A stretch of DNA of 38,599 nucleotides from JBGFRR01 sp041695045 (GCA_041695045.1 JBGFRR010000091.1:1-38599), one strand, 5' to 3'; shown: positions 24,512 to 34,092, counted from the stretch's first letter. Notes: a model not told the origin generated them from the letters alone. Made by a program: numbers and translations.

Positions 24512-26347
24512 TTATTCCACCGTTACGCTCTTCGCCAAATTGCGGGGTTGGTCAACATTGGTTCCTCTCGCGACCGCAATGTAGTACGACAACAACTGCA
24601 ACGGGATGACGTTCAGGATCGGCCCAAAAAATCCATACGTGCGAGGGACACGAATCACATACTCCGCCAACGCGTCGATTTCCGTATCATCCTCGTTCGC
24701 TATCGCAATGATGCGCCCCTTCCGTGCACGAACTTCCTGCAGATTGCTGATGACTTTCTCATAGATGGCATCCTTCGGCACGACGAAGACGACCGGCATA
24801 CGCTCGTCGATCAGCGCGATGGGGCCGTGCTTCATTTCCGCCGCGGGATAGCCTTCAGCGTGAATGTAGGAGATCTCTTTCAGCTTCAGCGCTCCCTCCA
24901 GTGCGACGGGGAAGTTCGCACCACGCCCAAGATACAGCGCATGCTGCGCATCCTTCAACTCCTCAGCAATGCGACGAATGGAGGATGCCGACTGAAGAAT
25001 CAGTTCCGCTTGTTCCGGCAAGCTCTCCAACGCGCGCGCAAGGACGGCGCCGTCATGCGCCGACATACCTCGTGCACGAGCGATCATCAGAGCGATCAAC
25101 GCCAATACGGTCAGTTGCGATGTAAAGGCCTTCGTCGACGCGACACCGATTTCCGGTCCTGCGTGGACGTACACTCCTCCATCGGATTCGCGTGCAATCG
25201 TGCTTCCAACCACGTTCACGATTCCGAGCACGGTGGCGCCTCTAACTTTCGCTTCCCGCATTGCTGCAAGCGTGTCTGCCGTTTCGCCGCTCTGGCTGAT
25301 GGCAAACACAATATCATCGGGGAAGATGATAGGATTCCGGTAGCGAAATTCGGAGGCGTATTCAACTTCCGTCGGCATCTTGGCGATTTGCTCAAACATG
25401 TACTCGCCGACCAATCCAGCATGCCATGACGTGCCGCAGCCCAACAGCACAAATCGTCGTGCCGCAAGCAGCTTCTCCATCATCGGTTGCAGACCGCCGA
25501 GCTTGACATTCCCTTCTTCCACAAGCAACCGGCCACGCATCGCGTTGCGAATCGTCTCCGGCTGCTCATGGATTTCCTTGATCATGAAATGGTCGAACCC
25601 ACCCCGCTCGATGTGGGCCAGGTCAAAGGTGATTTCATCGACCGCCTTGTTCACCTCGAGATCATCGATGGTCGTCGTTCGAACACCGTTTGCAGTGACC
25701 TCCGCAACTTCACCGTCCGAAAGGTACACCACGTGCCGCGTGTGGTCGATGAGGGCCGCGGCATCGGCGGCAACGAGGGTCTCGCCATCAGCTAAACCGA
25801 TGAGCAAAGGACTTCCCATGCGCGCCGCAACGATCGTTTCAGGCTCACGCACAGAAAGAACGACAAGGCCATACGTCCCACGCACTTCTTTGAGGGCCAG
25901 CTTGACGGCACTTGCGAGGTCGTTCGTGGATGCAGCGATGTGTTCGATGAGATGAGCGAGGACCTCCGTGTCCGTTTGGCTCTGGAAGATATGTCCTTCG
26001 CGAGCGAGCTTCGTCTTCATCGCCTGATAGTTTTCGATGATACCGTTGTGAATGACAGCGATTTTCCCGGTGCAATCCGTGTGGGGATGAGCGTTGGTGT
26101 CGTTCGGTTCGCCGTGCGTAGCCCAGCGCGTGTGTCCCATGCCTATCGTCGCCGGGGGAAGTGGATGCATGCGGAGCTGCTCGGAGAGGTCGAGTACCTT
26201 GCCAGCGCACTTCCGGATGAACAGCTCACCCTGATGGATGACAGCGAGACCGGCGGAGTCGTACCCGCGATACTCCATCCGCCGAAGCCCCTCCATCAAG
26301 AGCGGCGTACATCTCTTTTTCCCGATGTATCCAACAATTCCACACAT
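24512..26347 (-). CDS. glmS: Glutamine-fructose-6-phosphate aminotransferase
   Basis: This 611-residue enzyme makes glucosamine-6-phosphate, the first step to UDP-GlcNAc for peptidoglycan and lipid A. The N-terminal glutaminase domain starts MCGIVGYIG with Cys2 as nucleophile and contains GHTRWATHG; two SIS sugar-binding domains follow (about 290-420, LLGCGTSWHAGL; and 460-600, YLGRGANFPVALEGALK). The C-terminus NLAKSVTVE is the conserved one that shapes the active site. The start is 3 bases after the PgeF stop. No glmS ribozyme is visible in the upstream sequence. Confidence 0.98.
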   Translation of the reverse strand: MCGIVGYIGKKRCTPLLMEGLRRMEYRGYDSAGLAVIHQGELFIRKCAGKVLDLSEQLRMHPLPPATIGMGHTRWATHGEPNDTNAHPHTDCTGKIAVIHNGIIENYQAMKTKLAREGHIFQSQTDTEVLAHLIEHIAASTNDLASAVKLALKEVRGTYGLVVLSVREPETIVAARMGSPLLIGLADGETLVAADAAALIDHTRHVVYLSDGEVAEVTANGVRTTTIDDLEVNKAVDEITFDLAHIERGGFDHFMIKEIHEQPETIRNAMRGRLLVEEGNVKLGGLQPMMEKLLAARRFVLLGCGTSWHAGLVGEYMFEQIAKMPTEVEYASEFRYRNPIIFPDDIVFAISQSGETADTLAAMREAKVRGATVLGIVNVVGSTIARESDGGVYVHAGPEIGVASTKAFTSQLTVLALIALMIARARGMSAHDGAVLARALESLPEQAELILQSASSIRRIAEELKDAQHALYLGRGANFPVALEGALKLKEISYIHAEGYPAAEMKHGPIALIDERMPVVFVVPKDAIYEKVISNLQEVRARKGRIIAIANEDDTEIDALAEYVIRVPRTYGFFGPILNVIPLQLLSYYIAVARGTNVDQPRNLAKSVTVE

Positions 26348-26350
26348 AGA

Positions 26351-27082
26351 TTATTCCGTTAAGCCGATAAGACCGAGCATCCGCCCCGATTTTTTCCCAT
26401 CCCGACGGTACGAATGAAACATCTCTGCTTCACACATCGTGCAGTGTGCACTGACCTCAACATGATCACCCCGAACGCCCATCGCCGTAAGCTGTTCCTT
26501 GTTCACTCGTTTGAGATCGAGACGTGTCGAACCATTCACGCGCTGAACGGCCTCGGATGAAAAACGTCGCGCAACATCTTCCCCGACAGTATAACAACAC
26601 GCGTTCGCACACGGACCGATGAATGCTATCACCTCGGAAGGGCGCGTGTTGAATTCCTTCACCATCGTTTCGAGTCCACGCTCGACGATGCAGGCGGCAG
26701 TTCCCCTCCATCCCACATGAAACGCCCCGATCACGCGACGTGCCGGGTCAAACAGAAACACCGGCGCACAATCCGCAACGCTCATGGCAAGCCAGAGGTT
26801 TGTGTTTGCCGTAACCAGGCCGTCGCACTGCTCGTATCGACCGGGGTTGGAGATCACCCGCACGTCAGCACAGTGTTGCTGGTCGGCAAACGCGACGCGA
26901 TGCTCCTCTACCCCAATCCAGTTGAAGAAGATAGCCCTGTTCCGGCTCACATGCGACGGGTCGTCTCCCACGCGAAAGCTTATATTCATGCCGTACGGCT
27001 CGGGGCTTACGCCGCCTTGCCGCGTGCTCATCACGCATTGGAGCCCGGGAAACTGCGAGAAGGTGGCAGGTCGGATGATCAC
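26351..27082 (-). CDS. pgeF: Laccase-domain purine nucleosidase, PgeF/YfiH family
   Basis: This 243-residue protein belongs to the DUF152/YfiH family. In known members it clears wrongly built peptidoglycan precursors (UDP-MurNAc-L-Ser) or phosphorolyses and deaminates adenosine. Metal ligands His70 (DQQHCADV), Cys105 (SVADCAPV) and His122 (FHVGWRGT) are all present, as is GPCANACCYTVG. The start codon is GTG, overlapping the histidine kinase stop (GTGA). Neighbouring glmS favours a cell-wall link (inference). Confidence 0.9.
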   Translation of the reverse strand: MIIRPATFSQFPGLQCVMSTRQGGVSPEPYGMNISFRVGDDPSHVSRNRAIFFNWIGVEEHRVAFADQQHCADVRVISNPGRYEQCDGLVTANTNLWLAMSVADCAPVFLFDPARRVIGAFHVGWRGTAACIVERGLETMVKEFNTRPSEVIAFIGPCANACCYTVGEDVARRFSSEAVQRVNGSTRLDLKRVNKEQLTAMGVRGDHVEVSAHCTMCEAEMFHSYRRDGKKSGRMLGLIGLTE

Positions 27083-30000
27083 GAGGACTTCGTTTCGAAT
27101 TGTTTCTGAACCGGTAGTCGAATCACAACGCGTGTTCCCTTTCCAACTTCGCTGTCAAGCTCAATAGTGCCGTTCAGGTCTTCGATGATCCTTCGGCAGA
27201 TGGCGAGACCTAATCCGGTTCCGTCTGTTTTCGTTGAGAAATTCGGTTGGAACACGCGCTCTTTGAGATGCGGTGGAATTCCGTAACCCGTATCGACGAT
27301 GGAGACACGGCAGAAGCCATCCTCAACGGCGGTGGTAAGCGTGATCCGCCCTCCGCGATCCATGGCCTGCACGCTGTTGCGGACGAGATTGATGAACACC
27401 CGCCGCAGTTCGTCGGGGTCGGCAATGACGACGGGATGAGTATTGCCAAAATTTGTTCGAAATTCAATTCCCTCTACCTCACGAAAGAGGCTGACGGTCT
27501 CCCGCAAGAGCTCGTGAACGTGCACGCGCTCAAACCTCGGCTCCGGCATTCGCGCAAAGTTGGAAAACTCCGAGGCGATGCGCGAGAGCACATCCACTTG
27601 CTCGATCACTGTTTGCGTTACCCGCGCAACGATTTCTTCAAGGTTAGGGACTTTGTCGCGGAACGCCTGCCGCAGATGCTGAACGGAAAGCTTCATCGGC
27701 GTGAGCGGATTCTTGATCTCATGCGCCACCTGCTTGGCCATTTCTTTCCACGCCTGTTCCCGCTCGATGCGCGCGATCTGTTCGCGGCTGGTGCGAAGTT
27801 CCTCCACCATATCGTTAAACGACGCCATAAGCTCACCAACTTCATCGGAGGAGGTGGGCGTTAATTTAACATTGAGGTTCCCGCTGCCGACTTCACGCGC
27901 TGCTTTGGTCAGTGTACGCAGCGGACGGGAGAGGCGGTGCGCAATGAAGAGCCCCACTGCCATCATAAGCACAAGCACAAGTGCATAGACGCCGACGATG
28001 TAGGCATTGAGCCGAGCTAATTCAAGATCAACCTCGCGCTGGCGATACAGCGTTGGAACGCTGATGACTCCCACCGTCCGGCCGCCAATCGTAAGCGGCT
28101 TATAACCGACGGCATACTCGACCTCGCCGACGCGTTCGGTGCTGCGGTAGTAGATTCTCCCCAAGAGGAGCACATTCGCATACGCATCACCGGCAAGCCG
28201 CGTATCGAGGATTGCGGTGCGATACAGCTCGGGCCGACTGCTTGCATGCAGAACACCGTGACGATAGACTGTGAAATCAACCCGGAATTCCGTCGCTACT
28301 GTTTCACAAAAATCATTGCTCACCCCGTAGATGAGGTCGTCTTCATCCAGCAAGGTTTGAGCGAGACGTTGTTCGATGAGCGTCAGGTCATCGCGCAGTC
28401 GCTGGTTCACCGATTCTTCCAGGCGCTCCGTTGCTAACTGCCTATTGTAATATCCGATAAGAACAAGGGGAATGACGGCGAGCATCAGGAATGCGAGGAT
28501 AAGTCGCTCGCGAAATCCCAACCCTGTTTCCTCTTGTCGTTTCCATCCTCGAGCAAGTTGGATGACAACATACACCAGCAGCACACCCAGATACACCATC
28601 AACGTCTTGACGAGGTTGAAGACATGCCATCGCACATCCTGCTTCTCAACCATAAACGCTGCGATCACACCGGGCCTTGATTCATCCGGCAGATACAGCG
28701 TTTCGTACGCTTGGCCGTTAAGAACCTCGTCCTTCCATACCGAACGAAGGGTGCCATCGGCAATTGCTTGCCGCACATTGTCGGCGAGTGGGAGTCCGCG
28801 ATACAATTGATCGTTGTTCGTCGTTACAAGAATACCATCATGGTATTCCGCCACGCTCCATTCGCGAAAGTGTGTGTCGAACGGCTCACGCGTGCTTGCC
28901 CGCAGCGGCTCCGGCGCCTCACCACGGAAGAGCGCCTGCTGACTGGCGGCAATCATCAGTGCAGCGATTCCGACAAGGCGATTATCGGTATTACGAAGAG
29001 CACCCCAGATGCCGTAATACTTGATCGTCCCGCCCGGAATCCTCCGCTCTAACACCTGGAGCATTTCCTCTTCCCCCTCAAAGATCGCAGTGAGAAGTTC
29101 CGTCTGTTCATATGAGGTCATCCCAACCGCAAATCGACTTTGCTCGATACCGTCGGCGTCGTAGAACATCACGGCCGAGTTGTACCCCTCGCGTCCCAAC
29201 AGCGTTTGCGACCACACACGGAACGCCTGGTCGCTCCGCCGTTCGGTGCCGGCGAGTGTCGCAGGGGAGACTTCGTTAACCAGCGTGGACGACCTTCGCA
29301 ACGCATCGGTCAGCACGAACGAGAGCCACGCATCAACCGGGCGTAGGAGTTCATCGGCAAGCAACTGCTGATGATCGCGATCCTTCTGATGAATCTTGTC
29401 ATCCAGAAGCGGAGATGAAACAACGAAGGCTGCGAGAAGCATCCATGCGACTGTTCTGAGTGATACCCACGTTCGAGCGGCAGTATTTTCAGACGGAGTC
29501 AAAAAGCGATATGCAATGACCAGCCCAAGACCAACTGGAACGATCGGATACAAGGGAGGAAATCTCGGATGGGAGAAAAGCCCATCGACGACGGGTCTCA
29601 AGGCCAACACACCGATGAGAATAAGCGACGAGGCGACAGGCCATGAAAGAACCCGGCCGCCGATACGATGAACGAGATGGACAACAAACGATACCAGCAA
29701 CGAAAGCAACAGCAGAAACGTTACCGAGAGCAGGACGATGATGATATGGGTAACAGCGACAAGCCCGCTCGGGAGTAATGTGGTGGGATTATGAAACTGA
29801 ATCGTCGAATCGAATACAATACTCCTTAACGCCTCTCCGTATGAACGTGTGAGGATCAGGACGGCAACAAGAAGGAAGACAAGAAAAAGCGGTGCGACGA
29901 GGAATCGCGCGAATGCGTTCGGTGCTAACGTCGACCCTGGGTTGACCATCCGAGGAGTAATTGCGCGTTGCAACGCGGCCGCGGAAAGAAACAACGCCAA

Positions 30001-31014
30001 ACAACTCAGCAGCGCCTCTCCCAACGAGGATACAAGACCAAATCCAAAGGTCGATGCAAAGTGAACGGGGTCGAACAGTGTTCCCATAAAAGATGAAGGG
30101 AAATCGAAGAAAAGCCAGGAAACACGGACAAACCAGATCGAACCCACTGTTAGGCTTACAGCCATCCATGGTTGCTCCAACTCTTTCGAAACACGATAAC
30201 CGATCACTCCCACAAGAAAGGCGGCAACGACTAACAGAACGGCGATCCAAAAGTCGTACTGTGATTGGAGCGCAAGCTGTGCCGCTTCAAGCCCGGGCAA
30301 CGCTGTCATGGCAACCGCTAACGTATCACCATGCGGCGCTATGAAGGGGATCTGCATCGCACCATCTGTCGACGCCAGATCGGCACGCGTGACCAACGAG
30401 AGTTCTCTTCCAAGTTCACGAGCAAGCTCGCCGGTAAAACTTGCGGATGCAACGAATCGGTTCGAAATGGGGTAGTTGACTTCCAGAGGACGGCTTGCGA
30501 CAACGAGGAAGAAGCGCTTGGGGAAAGGAAGAATCACGGAGAGATACGTGTGTAAGTCCGAATGAGACAACAGGACGACCGTATCGGGCTGTTCGTGCCG
30601 GACGTCCCACCGCCGCCCCTGGCTGATGTTGCGTCCACTCCAGACCACGATGTTGCCGTTCGGGTCGATGATGTCGATGCTGACATCATCACGCGTGCGG
30701 TGTCGTTCCAGTGCTGAGAACGCAGCAACGGCGCCGGGAACCGTCTGGGTGGAAAGGTGACGCTCGAGAATCGTGTCGCCTACAACACCATCGGCAACCC
30801 GAATCAGTTCTTCCACGCGTTGCTGGAATCGTTCCGTTACGGTGTTGCGGATGGCCTGTTCACGCCGGGCTTGTTCACTTTCCCACCGCGCGGTCAGCAA
30901 CGAAGTCCCCGTCAACCTCAAGCCGTATCCTATGGCTGCCGCAACAACGCAAACGAAAACGCCCCACCATGCGGGGCGTAAACGGTTGGCTTGATACGAT
31001 CGCTGAGCGTCCAT
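27079..31014 (-). CDS. Giant multi-pass sensor histidine kinase, NtrY-like
   Basis: This 1311-residue membrane kinase has about a dozen hydrophobic helices: one near 14-33, a first extracytoplasmic region (about 35-245), a cluster of roughly eight helices (about 247-545), a second outer region (about 545-790), then helices flanking a third and the last helix (VYALVLVLMMAVGLFIAHRL). A HAMP domain (LSRPLRTLTKAAREVGSGNL) and the transmitter follow: H-box VAHEIKNPLTPMKLS with phospho-acceptor His1098, N-box NLVRNSVQAMD, G1 DTGYGI and G2 GTGLGLAI. The transmitter resembles NtrY. No response regulator gene is adjacent, so it is an orphan. It is the first gene of an operon with pgeF, glmS and a FabI-like gene, hinting at an envelope role (inference). 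Confidence 0.9.
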   Translation of the reverse strand: MDAQRSYQANRLRPAWWGVFVCVVAAAIGYGLRLTGTSLLTARWESEQARREQAIRNTVTERFQQRVEELIRVADGVVGDTILERHLSTQTVPGAVAAFSALERHRTRDDVSIDIIDPNGNIVVWSGRNISQGRRWDVRHEQPDTVVLLSHSDLHTYLSVILPFPKRFFLVVASRPLEVNYPISNRFVASASFTGELARELGRELSLVTRADLASTDGAMQIPFIAPHGDTLAVAMTALPGLEAAQLALQSQYDFWIAVLLVVAAFLVGVIGYRVSKELEQPWMAVSLTVGSIWFVRVSWLFFDFPSSFMGTLFDPVHFASTFGFGLVSSLGEALLSCLALFLSAAALQRAITPRMVNPGSTLAPNAFARFLVAPLFLVFLLVAVLILTRSYGEALRSIVFDSTIQFHNPTTLLPSGLVAVTHIIIVLLSVTFLLLLSLLVSFVVHLVHRIGGRVLSWPVASSLILIGVLALRPVVDGLFSHPRFPPLYPIVPVGLGLVIAYRFLTPSENTAARTWVSLRTVAWMLLAAFVVSSPLLDDKIHQKDRDHQQLLADELLRPVDAWLSFVLTDALRRSSTLVNEVSPATLAGTERRSDQAFRVWSQTLLGREGYNSAVMFYDADGIEQSRFAVGMTSYEQTELLTAIFEGEEEMLQVLERRIPGGTIKYYGIWGALRNTDNRLVGIAALMIAASQQALFRGEAPEPLRASTREPFDTHFREWSVAEYHDGILVTTNNDQLYRGLPLADNVRQAIADGTLRSVWKDEVLNGQAYETLYLPDESRPGVIAAFMVEKQDVRWHVFNLVKTLMVYLGVLLVYVVIQLARGWKRQEETGLGFRERLILAFLMLAVIPLVLIGYYNRQLATERLEESVNQRLRDDLTLIEQRLAQTLLDEDDLIYGVSNDFCETVATEFRVDFTVYRHGVLHASSRPELYRTAILDTRLAGDAYANVLLLGRIYYRSTERVGEVEYAVGYKPLTIGGRTVGVISVPTLYRQREVDLELARLNAYIVGVYALVLVLMMAVGLFIAHRLSRPLRTLTKAAREVGSGNLNVKLTPTSSDEVGELMASFNDMVEELRTSREQIARIEREQAWKEMAKQVAHEIKNPLTPMKLSVQHLRQAFRDKVPNLEEIVARVTQTVIEQVDVLSRIASEFSNFARMPEPRFERVHVHELLRETVSLFREVEGIEFRTNFGNTHPVVIADPDELRRVFINLVRNSVQAMDRGGRITLTTAVEDGFCRVSIVDTGYGIPPHLKERVFQPNFSTKTDGTGLGLAICRRIIEDLNGTIELDSEVGKGTRVVIRLPVQKQFETKSS

Positions 31015-31054
31015 CGTGTGAGTTATTGCCTCACGTTACGCAAAGTGACATACC

Positions 31055-31216
31055 GCCCCTGACGGGGCTTCAATGCTATTTCCATACTGTGCTACAAACA
31101 GTTCGTCCCTACGGGACTGTAACATATTTTTGAGGCTTTCTGAATTTACAGCACTCCGTTAGGAGTGGATGTTTGTAGGGATTGGAAAAAGACGCGACAC
31201 GAACCCCGGTAGGGGT
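31055..31216. repeat. Nested array of four hairpins with mirror symmetry
   Basis: Four small hairpins lie in 160 bases: GCCCC/GGGGC (31055-31068), GTCCC/GGGAC (31105-31117), CACTCC/GGAGTG (31152-31167) and ACCCC/GGGGT (31203-31216). Around the inner two, CTACAAACA (31092-31100) faces TGTTTGTAG (31170-31178). Further out, ACATACCG (31049-31056) faces CCGGCATGT (31228-31236), so the whole block reads as a nested palindrome. It fills the 239 bp between the kinase start and the DUF4783 stop; no gene is present. I recognise the motif style (CCCTACGGGAC with CTACAAACA) as a dispersed repeat common in related genomes, from memory. Confidence 0.8.
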
Positions 31217-31253
31217 GAAATATCATCCGGCATGTAATTGCGCGTAACATCAC

Positions 31254-31727
31254 TTAGTAAATGTTCAGCTGGGCCACAATCCACCTCGACCGTTGCTGAG
31301 AGAAGGCAACGTAGACTTGAGCCGACTCCCGATTGCCTTTCCAGAGAAAGGAGAAGCGGCCGGTAGCGTACGGAGCTAGCGCACGCTCACTGACATTCGA
31401 GAAGAAGAAAGAAATGGGTTTTCTCTGGTTGAAATAGTTCTGAAGGATGGAGATCGCCTGGTTCGTAGAGAAGTACCCTTGTTCCCCGCCGGTGATGTTG
31501 ATGTACACGGGACCCTCAAAGTACGGCAGAAGCGATGACGGAGACCCATCAGCGATGGCCTTCTCGACGCTCCGCATGACCTCGACAAGCTCCGAGTTCT
31601 GTAACCCCATAACGCCGGGCGACTCTGTCTGAACAGACCGGGATGGTCGATCCGGGTTGCGCAGGAACGGCGTCTGCCCCGCTGCCTGCAACACCCACAC
31701 CATCGATATGAGAAGAACAAACTTCAT
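31254..31727 (-). CDS. Secreted DUF4783-like protein
   Basis: This 157-residue protein has a signal peptide (MKFVLLISMVWVLQAAG, cleavage near residue 17). The mature part, about 50-157, reads like DUF4783 of Bacteroidetes, an NTF2-like fold: SVEKAIADGSPSSLLPYF, then GYFSTNQAISILQNYFNQRKP and a C-terminal strand pair ending RWIVAQLNIY. No catalytic residues are known for the family, and its function is unknown. It is transcribed towards the histidine kinase but separated from it by the hairpin array. Confidence 0.75.
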   Translation of the reverse strand: MKFVLLISMVWVLQAAGQTPFLRNPDRPSRSVQTESPGVMGLQNSELVEVMRSVEKAIADGSPSSLLPYFEGPVYINITGGEQGYFSTNQAISILQNYFNQRKPISFFFSNVSERALAPYATGRFSFLWKGNRESAQVYVAFSQQRSRWIVAQLNIY

Positions 31728-31735
31728 GACAGTAA

Positions 31736-31764
31736 AAAGTATCAGAAAACAGCAGCAAAATCAA
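31736..31764 (-). promoter_or_regulatory. Putative near-leaderless promoter of the DUF4783 gene
   Basis: Minus strand TTGATT (31764-31759), 17-base spacer, TACTTT (31741-31736), with the ATG only 8 bases further on. Confidence 0.35.
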
Positions 31765-31845
31765 TAGTGAAGCGGCGCCACTACCACATCATTGGCTCCC
31801 TTGAGGACGGTGCCGCTCGTCCAGGACCGCTTCAGCGCAGTTTTG

Positions 31846-32643
31846 CTAACGTTGTAATGCACTCGCACCGTTCTGAGCGATCGTGCGACGCCCTCCGGCC
31901 GGAGGTGTGCGCTTGAGGTTCGGATTGCTCTTCACAGTCTGGTATGCCCAGTCAAAGCGAACCTGGCTCGCACTCACCGCCGTCACGCGAATCTTCGCGT
32001 AGTGATCATCCCATGTCCACACCACATACGTATGGCCAACGATTGCTTCGACAGAGCGGGATGGCGCCCAGCCACTGGACGGGGCTACTCTGATTTCATC
32101 CAACGAGCGTGTGTATCCCATGTCCTGGATATCCGTGTCGTTCCAAACGTTCAGGTAGTGCCGCCCGTTGAACGATTCGAAGAACACATCGGTGTGGTCG
32201 TCGTTATACGGACCGATGGAGTAGCTTGAAAACTCATAGCCGGCATTGTTCGGATCGGTACGATAGTTCGACAGCCGTACGTCGTACCCTTCCGGGCGTG
32301 GAATAGCGTACACAACGTCGGGACTCATGTCGCTCTCATTGCCGTCGAAATCGTACGCCGTTACGCCGTAGTAGTAGGTTCCGCCGTTACGAGCGCCGTA
32401 GTCGATAAAGTCCGTGCCGGTCGTTTTACCGATCATCTCATAGCGACCGTTCAAGCGACCGCTGACCCACACACGGTAGCCCGCGACATCCGGCTCGGTG
32501 TTCGGCAGCCACGTCAGTTCGACTGTGTTATCGAGTGCAAGCGCTCGCAATCCTCGAGGCGGAGCGGGAGGCGTTCCATCGACTTCAATCCAATCCGAAC
32601 ACCCAAGCAGCAACACGCTGAAGAGAAGAATGATGGCTCTCAT
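31846..32643 (-). CDS. Lipoprotein with fibronectin type III domain
   Basis: This 265-residue protein starts with a lipoprotein signal ending LLLGC (Cys15). Residues about 24-115 form a fibronectin type III domain (PPAPPRGLRALALDNTVELTW, then YYYGVTAYDFDGNES). The second half (about 120-245) is beta-rich with many Tyr, Trp and Asp and no family I can name, ending with FDWAYQTVKSNPNLKR. GAGGG lies 6 bases ahead of the ATG. Likely at the cell surface or in the periplasm; a role in binding is only a guess. Confidence 0.8.
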   Translation of the reverse strand: MRAIILLFSVLLLGCSDWIEVDGTPPAPPRGLRALALDNTVELTWLPNTEPDVAGYRVWVSGRLNGRYEMIGKTTGTDFIDYGARNGGTYYYGVTAYDFDGNESDMSPDVVYAIPRPEGYDVRLSNYRTDPNNAGYEFSSYSIGPYNDDHTDVFFESFNGRHYLNVWNDTDIQDMGYTRSLDEIRVAPSSGWAPSRSVEAIVGHTYVVWTWDDHYAKIRVTAVSASQVRFDWAYQTVKSNPNLKRTPPAGGRRTIAQNGASALQR

Positions 32644-32688
32644 GGCACACCCTCGGTGATTCTGTGAATTACCACTTCAGAGGGACAA

Positions 32689-32746
32689 AGAGCGTGCCAC
32701 TGGCACGATGCGGAGATTACAGGATTCCCAGCCATAGAAATGGCTG
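32689..32746. repeat. Hairpin pair between pyrC and the lipoprotein gene
   Basis: GTGCC-ACT-GGCAC (about 32693-32705) and CAGCCAT-AGAA-ATGGCTG (32729-32746) lie in the 152 bp gap. The second has no T-run on the minus strand, so it is not a standard terminator for pyrC. GGATTCCCAGCC (32722-32733) is found again on the opposite strand at 35835-35846. Confidence 0.5.
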
Positions 32747-32795
32747 TAGTGTCTACTCACGCGACCCGACGTTCAGTAATGTAAACGGAAGTTGC

Positions 32796-34082
32796 TCAGA
32801 GCATCAAGCGGATTTTTCCGTTGTTGATGATGCCGATTGCTCTGCCCCGTAGGACTTTTCCATGGAACGGAGAGTTACGGGACTTTGACCGGAAAGCATT
32901 CACATCGACCATCCACTTGACGGATGGATCAATCAGTGTGAGATTTGCCGGTTCACCTTCCTTGACGAGAATCGGTGGCAAAGAAAGAATATGGCGGGGA
33001 TTGGTAGAAAGCTTTTCGATGAGCTGATACAGGGTGAGCACGTTCGGCTCAATCAATTCCGTTATGCAGAGACCGACGGCTGTCTCCAATCCGACAATAC
33101 CAAAGGGAGCGACGGTGAACTCGACCTCTTTTTCATCAATGGTATGCGGTGCGTGGTCGGTTACGATAACATCGATCGTGCCATCACGCAGCGCCTCCTT
33201 TGCCGCGGCAACGTCGTCCGCTGTGCGCAGGGGAGGATTCATTTTGGTATTCGTGTCGAAGCTCGCAACGACATCATCCGTAAGGGTGAAGTGGTGGGGA
33301 GTGATTTCGCACGTTGCGTTCAAGCCCTCGGCTCGCGCTCTCCGGACCGCTTCAATCGCTCCCTTCGTGCTGATGTGCGCCACGTGGTACCGCGCGGAGG
33401 GAATGTACCGAAGCAGGCCAAGATCGCGTTCCACCATCAGTTGTTCCGCAATGGGCGGGATGCCGGGGAGACCAAGTCGCGTGGCCACCTCCCCTTCGTT
33501 CACGCACCCTCCTTTGGTCATCGTTGCTTCCTCGGCATGCTGAATAATGGGAACCTTGAACATAGAGGAATACTCCAGCGCGCGCCGCATGATTTCGGCG
33601 CTCATCACCGGACTTCCGTCGTCTGAGAAAGCCACCGCACCGGCATCAACAAGCTCAGCCATGGGTGAAAGTTCAACTCCAGCACGCCCTTTGGTCGCCG
33701 CCGCGATCGGGAAGACATCCACAATGCCGTCGCAGACGCGCTTGCCGGTTTCATGCACGTAGCGGGCAACCGACTCGTCATCGATTGGCGGATTGGTGTT
33801 CGGCATACAGCACACGGCGGTATATCCACCAGCCGCGGCCGCAGCGCATCCTGTCTCGATAGTCTCCTTGTGCTCATACCCCGGTTCACGGAGATGCACA
33901 TGAATGTCGATCAACCCGGGGACGACGAACTTTCCGCGTAAGTCTATAACTTCGTAGGAAGAATCTGCCGAGAGCGACGCACCGATTTTTACTATGCGCC
34001 CGTCAACAATAATGAGATCGACCGATGCATCGCTGCCTGAGACTGGGTCTATCAGCCGACCGCCTTTGAGATGAATCTTCAT
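32796..34082 (-). CDS. pyrC: Dihydroorotase
   Basis: This 428-residue metal-dependent hydrolase cyclises carbamoyl-aspartate to dihydroorotate, third step of UMP synthesis. The metal motif is His61-x-His63 in DIHVHLREPG, with the substrate-binding arginine in the same loop. CCMPNTNPPID, the metal histidines in IIQHAEE and VAHIST, and the catalytic aspartate in VTDHAPHT complete a class I enzyme. The ATG at 34082 (AAAGGA 5 bases upstream, 10 bases after the pyrB stop) is chosen over an in-frame start at 34256 that overlaps pyrB. Confidence 0.96.
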   Translation of the reverse strand: MKIHLKGGRLIDPVSGSDASVDLIIVDGRIVKIGASLSADSSYEVIDLRGKFVVPGLIDIHVHLREPGYEHKETIETGCAAAAAGGYTAVCCMPNTNPPIDDESVARYVHETGKRVCDGIVDVFPIAAATKGRAGVELSPMAELVDAGAVAFSDDGSPVMSAEIMRRALEYSSMFKVPIIQHAEEATMTKGGCVNEGEVATRLGLPGIPPIAEQLMVERDLGLLRYIPSARYHVAHISTKGAIEAVRRARAEGLNATCEITPHHFTLTDDVVASFDTNTKMNPPLRTADDVAAAKEALRDGTIDVIVTDHAPHTIDEKEVEFTVAPFGIVGLETAVGLCITELIEPNVLTLYQLIEKLSTNPRHILSLPPILVKEGEPANLTLIDPSVKWMVDVNAFRSKSRNSPFHGKVLRGRAIGIINNGKIRLML

Positions 34083-34092
34083 GAACGTCCTT

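Noticed and set aside
26348..26420. glmS ribozyme before glmS
   Set aside because: Only three bases separate pgeF and glmS, so there is no leader to hold it.
31049..31236. CRISPR array
   Set aside because: The four units differ in sequence and spacing and are palindromes in nested order, not identical direct repeats with spacers.
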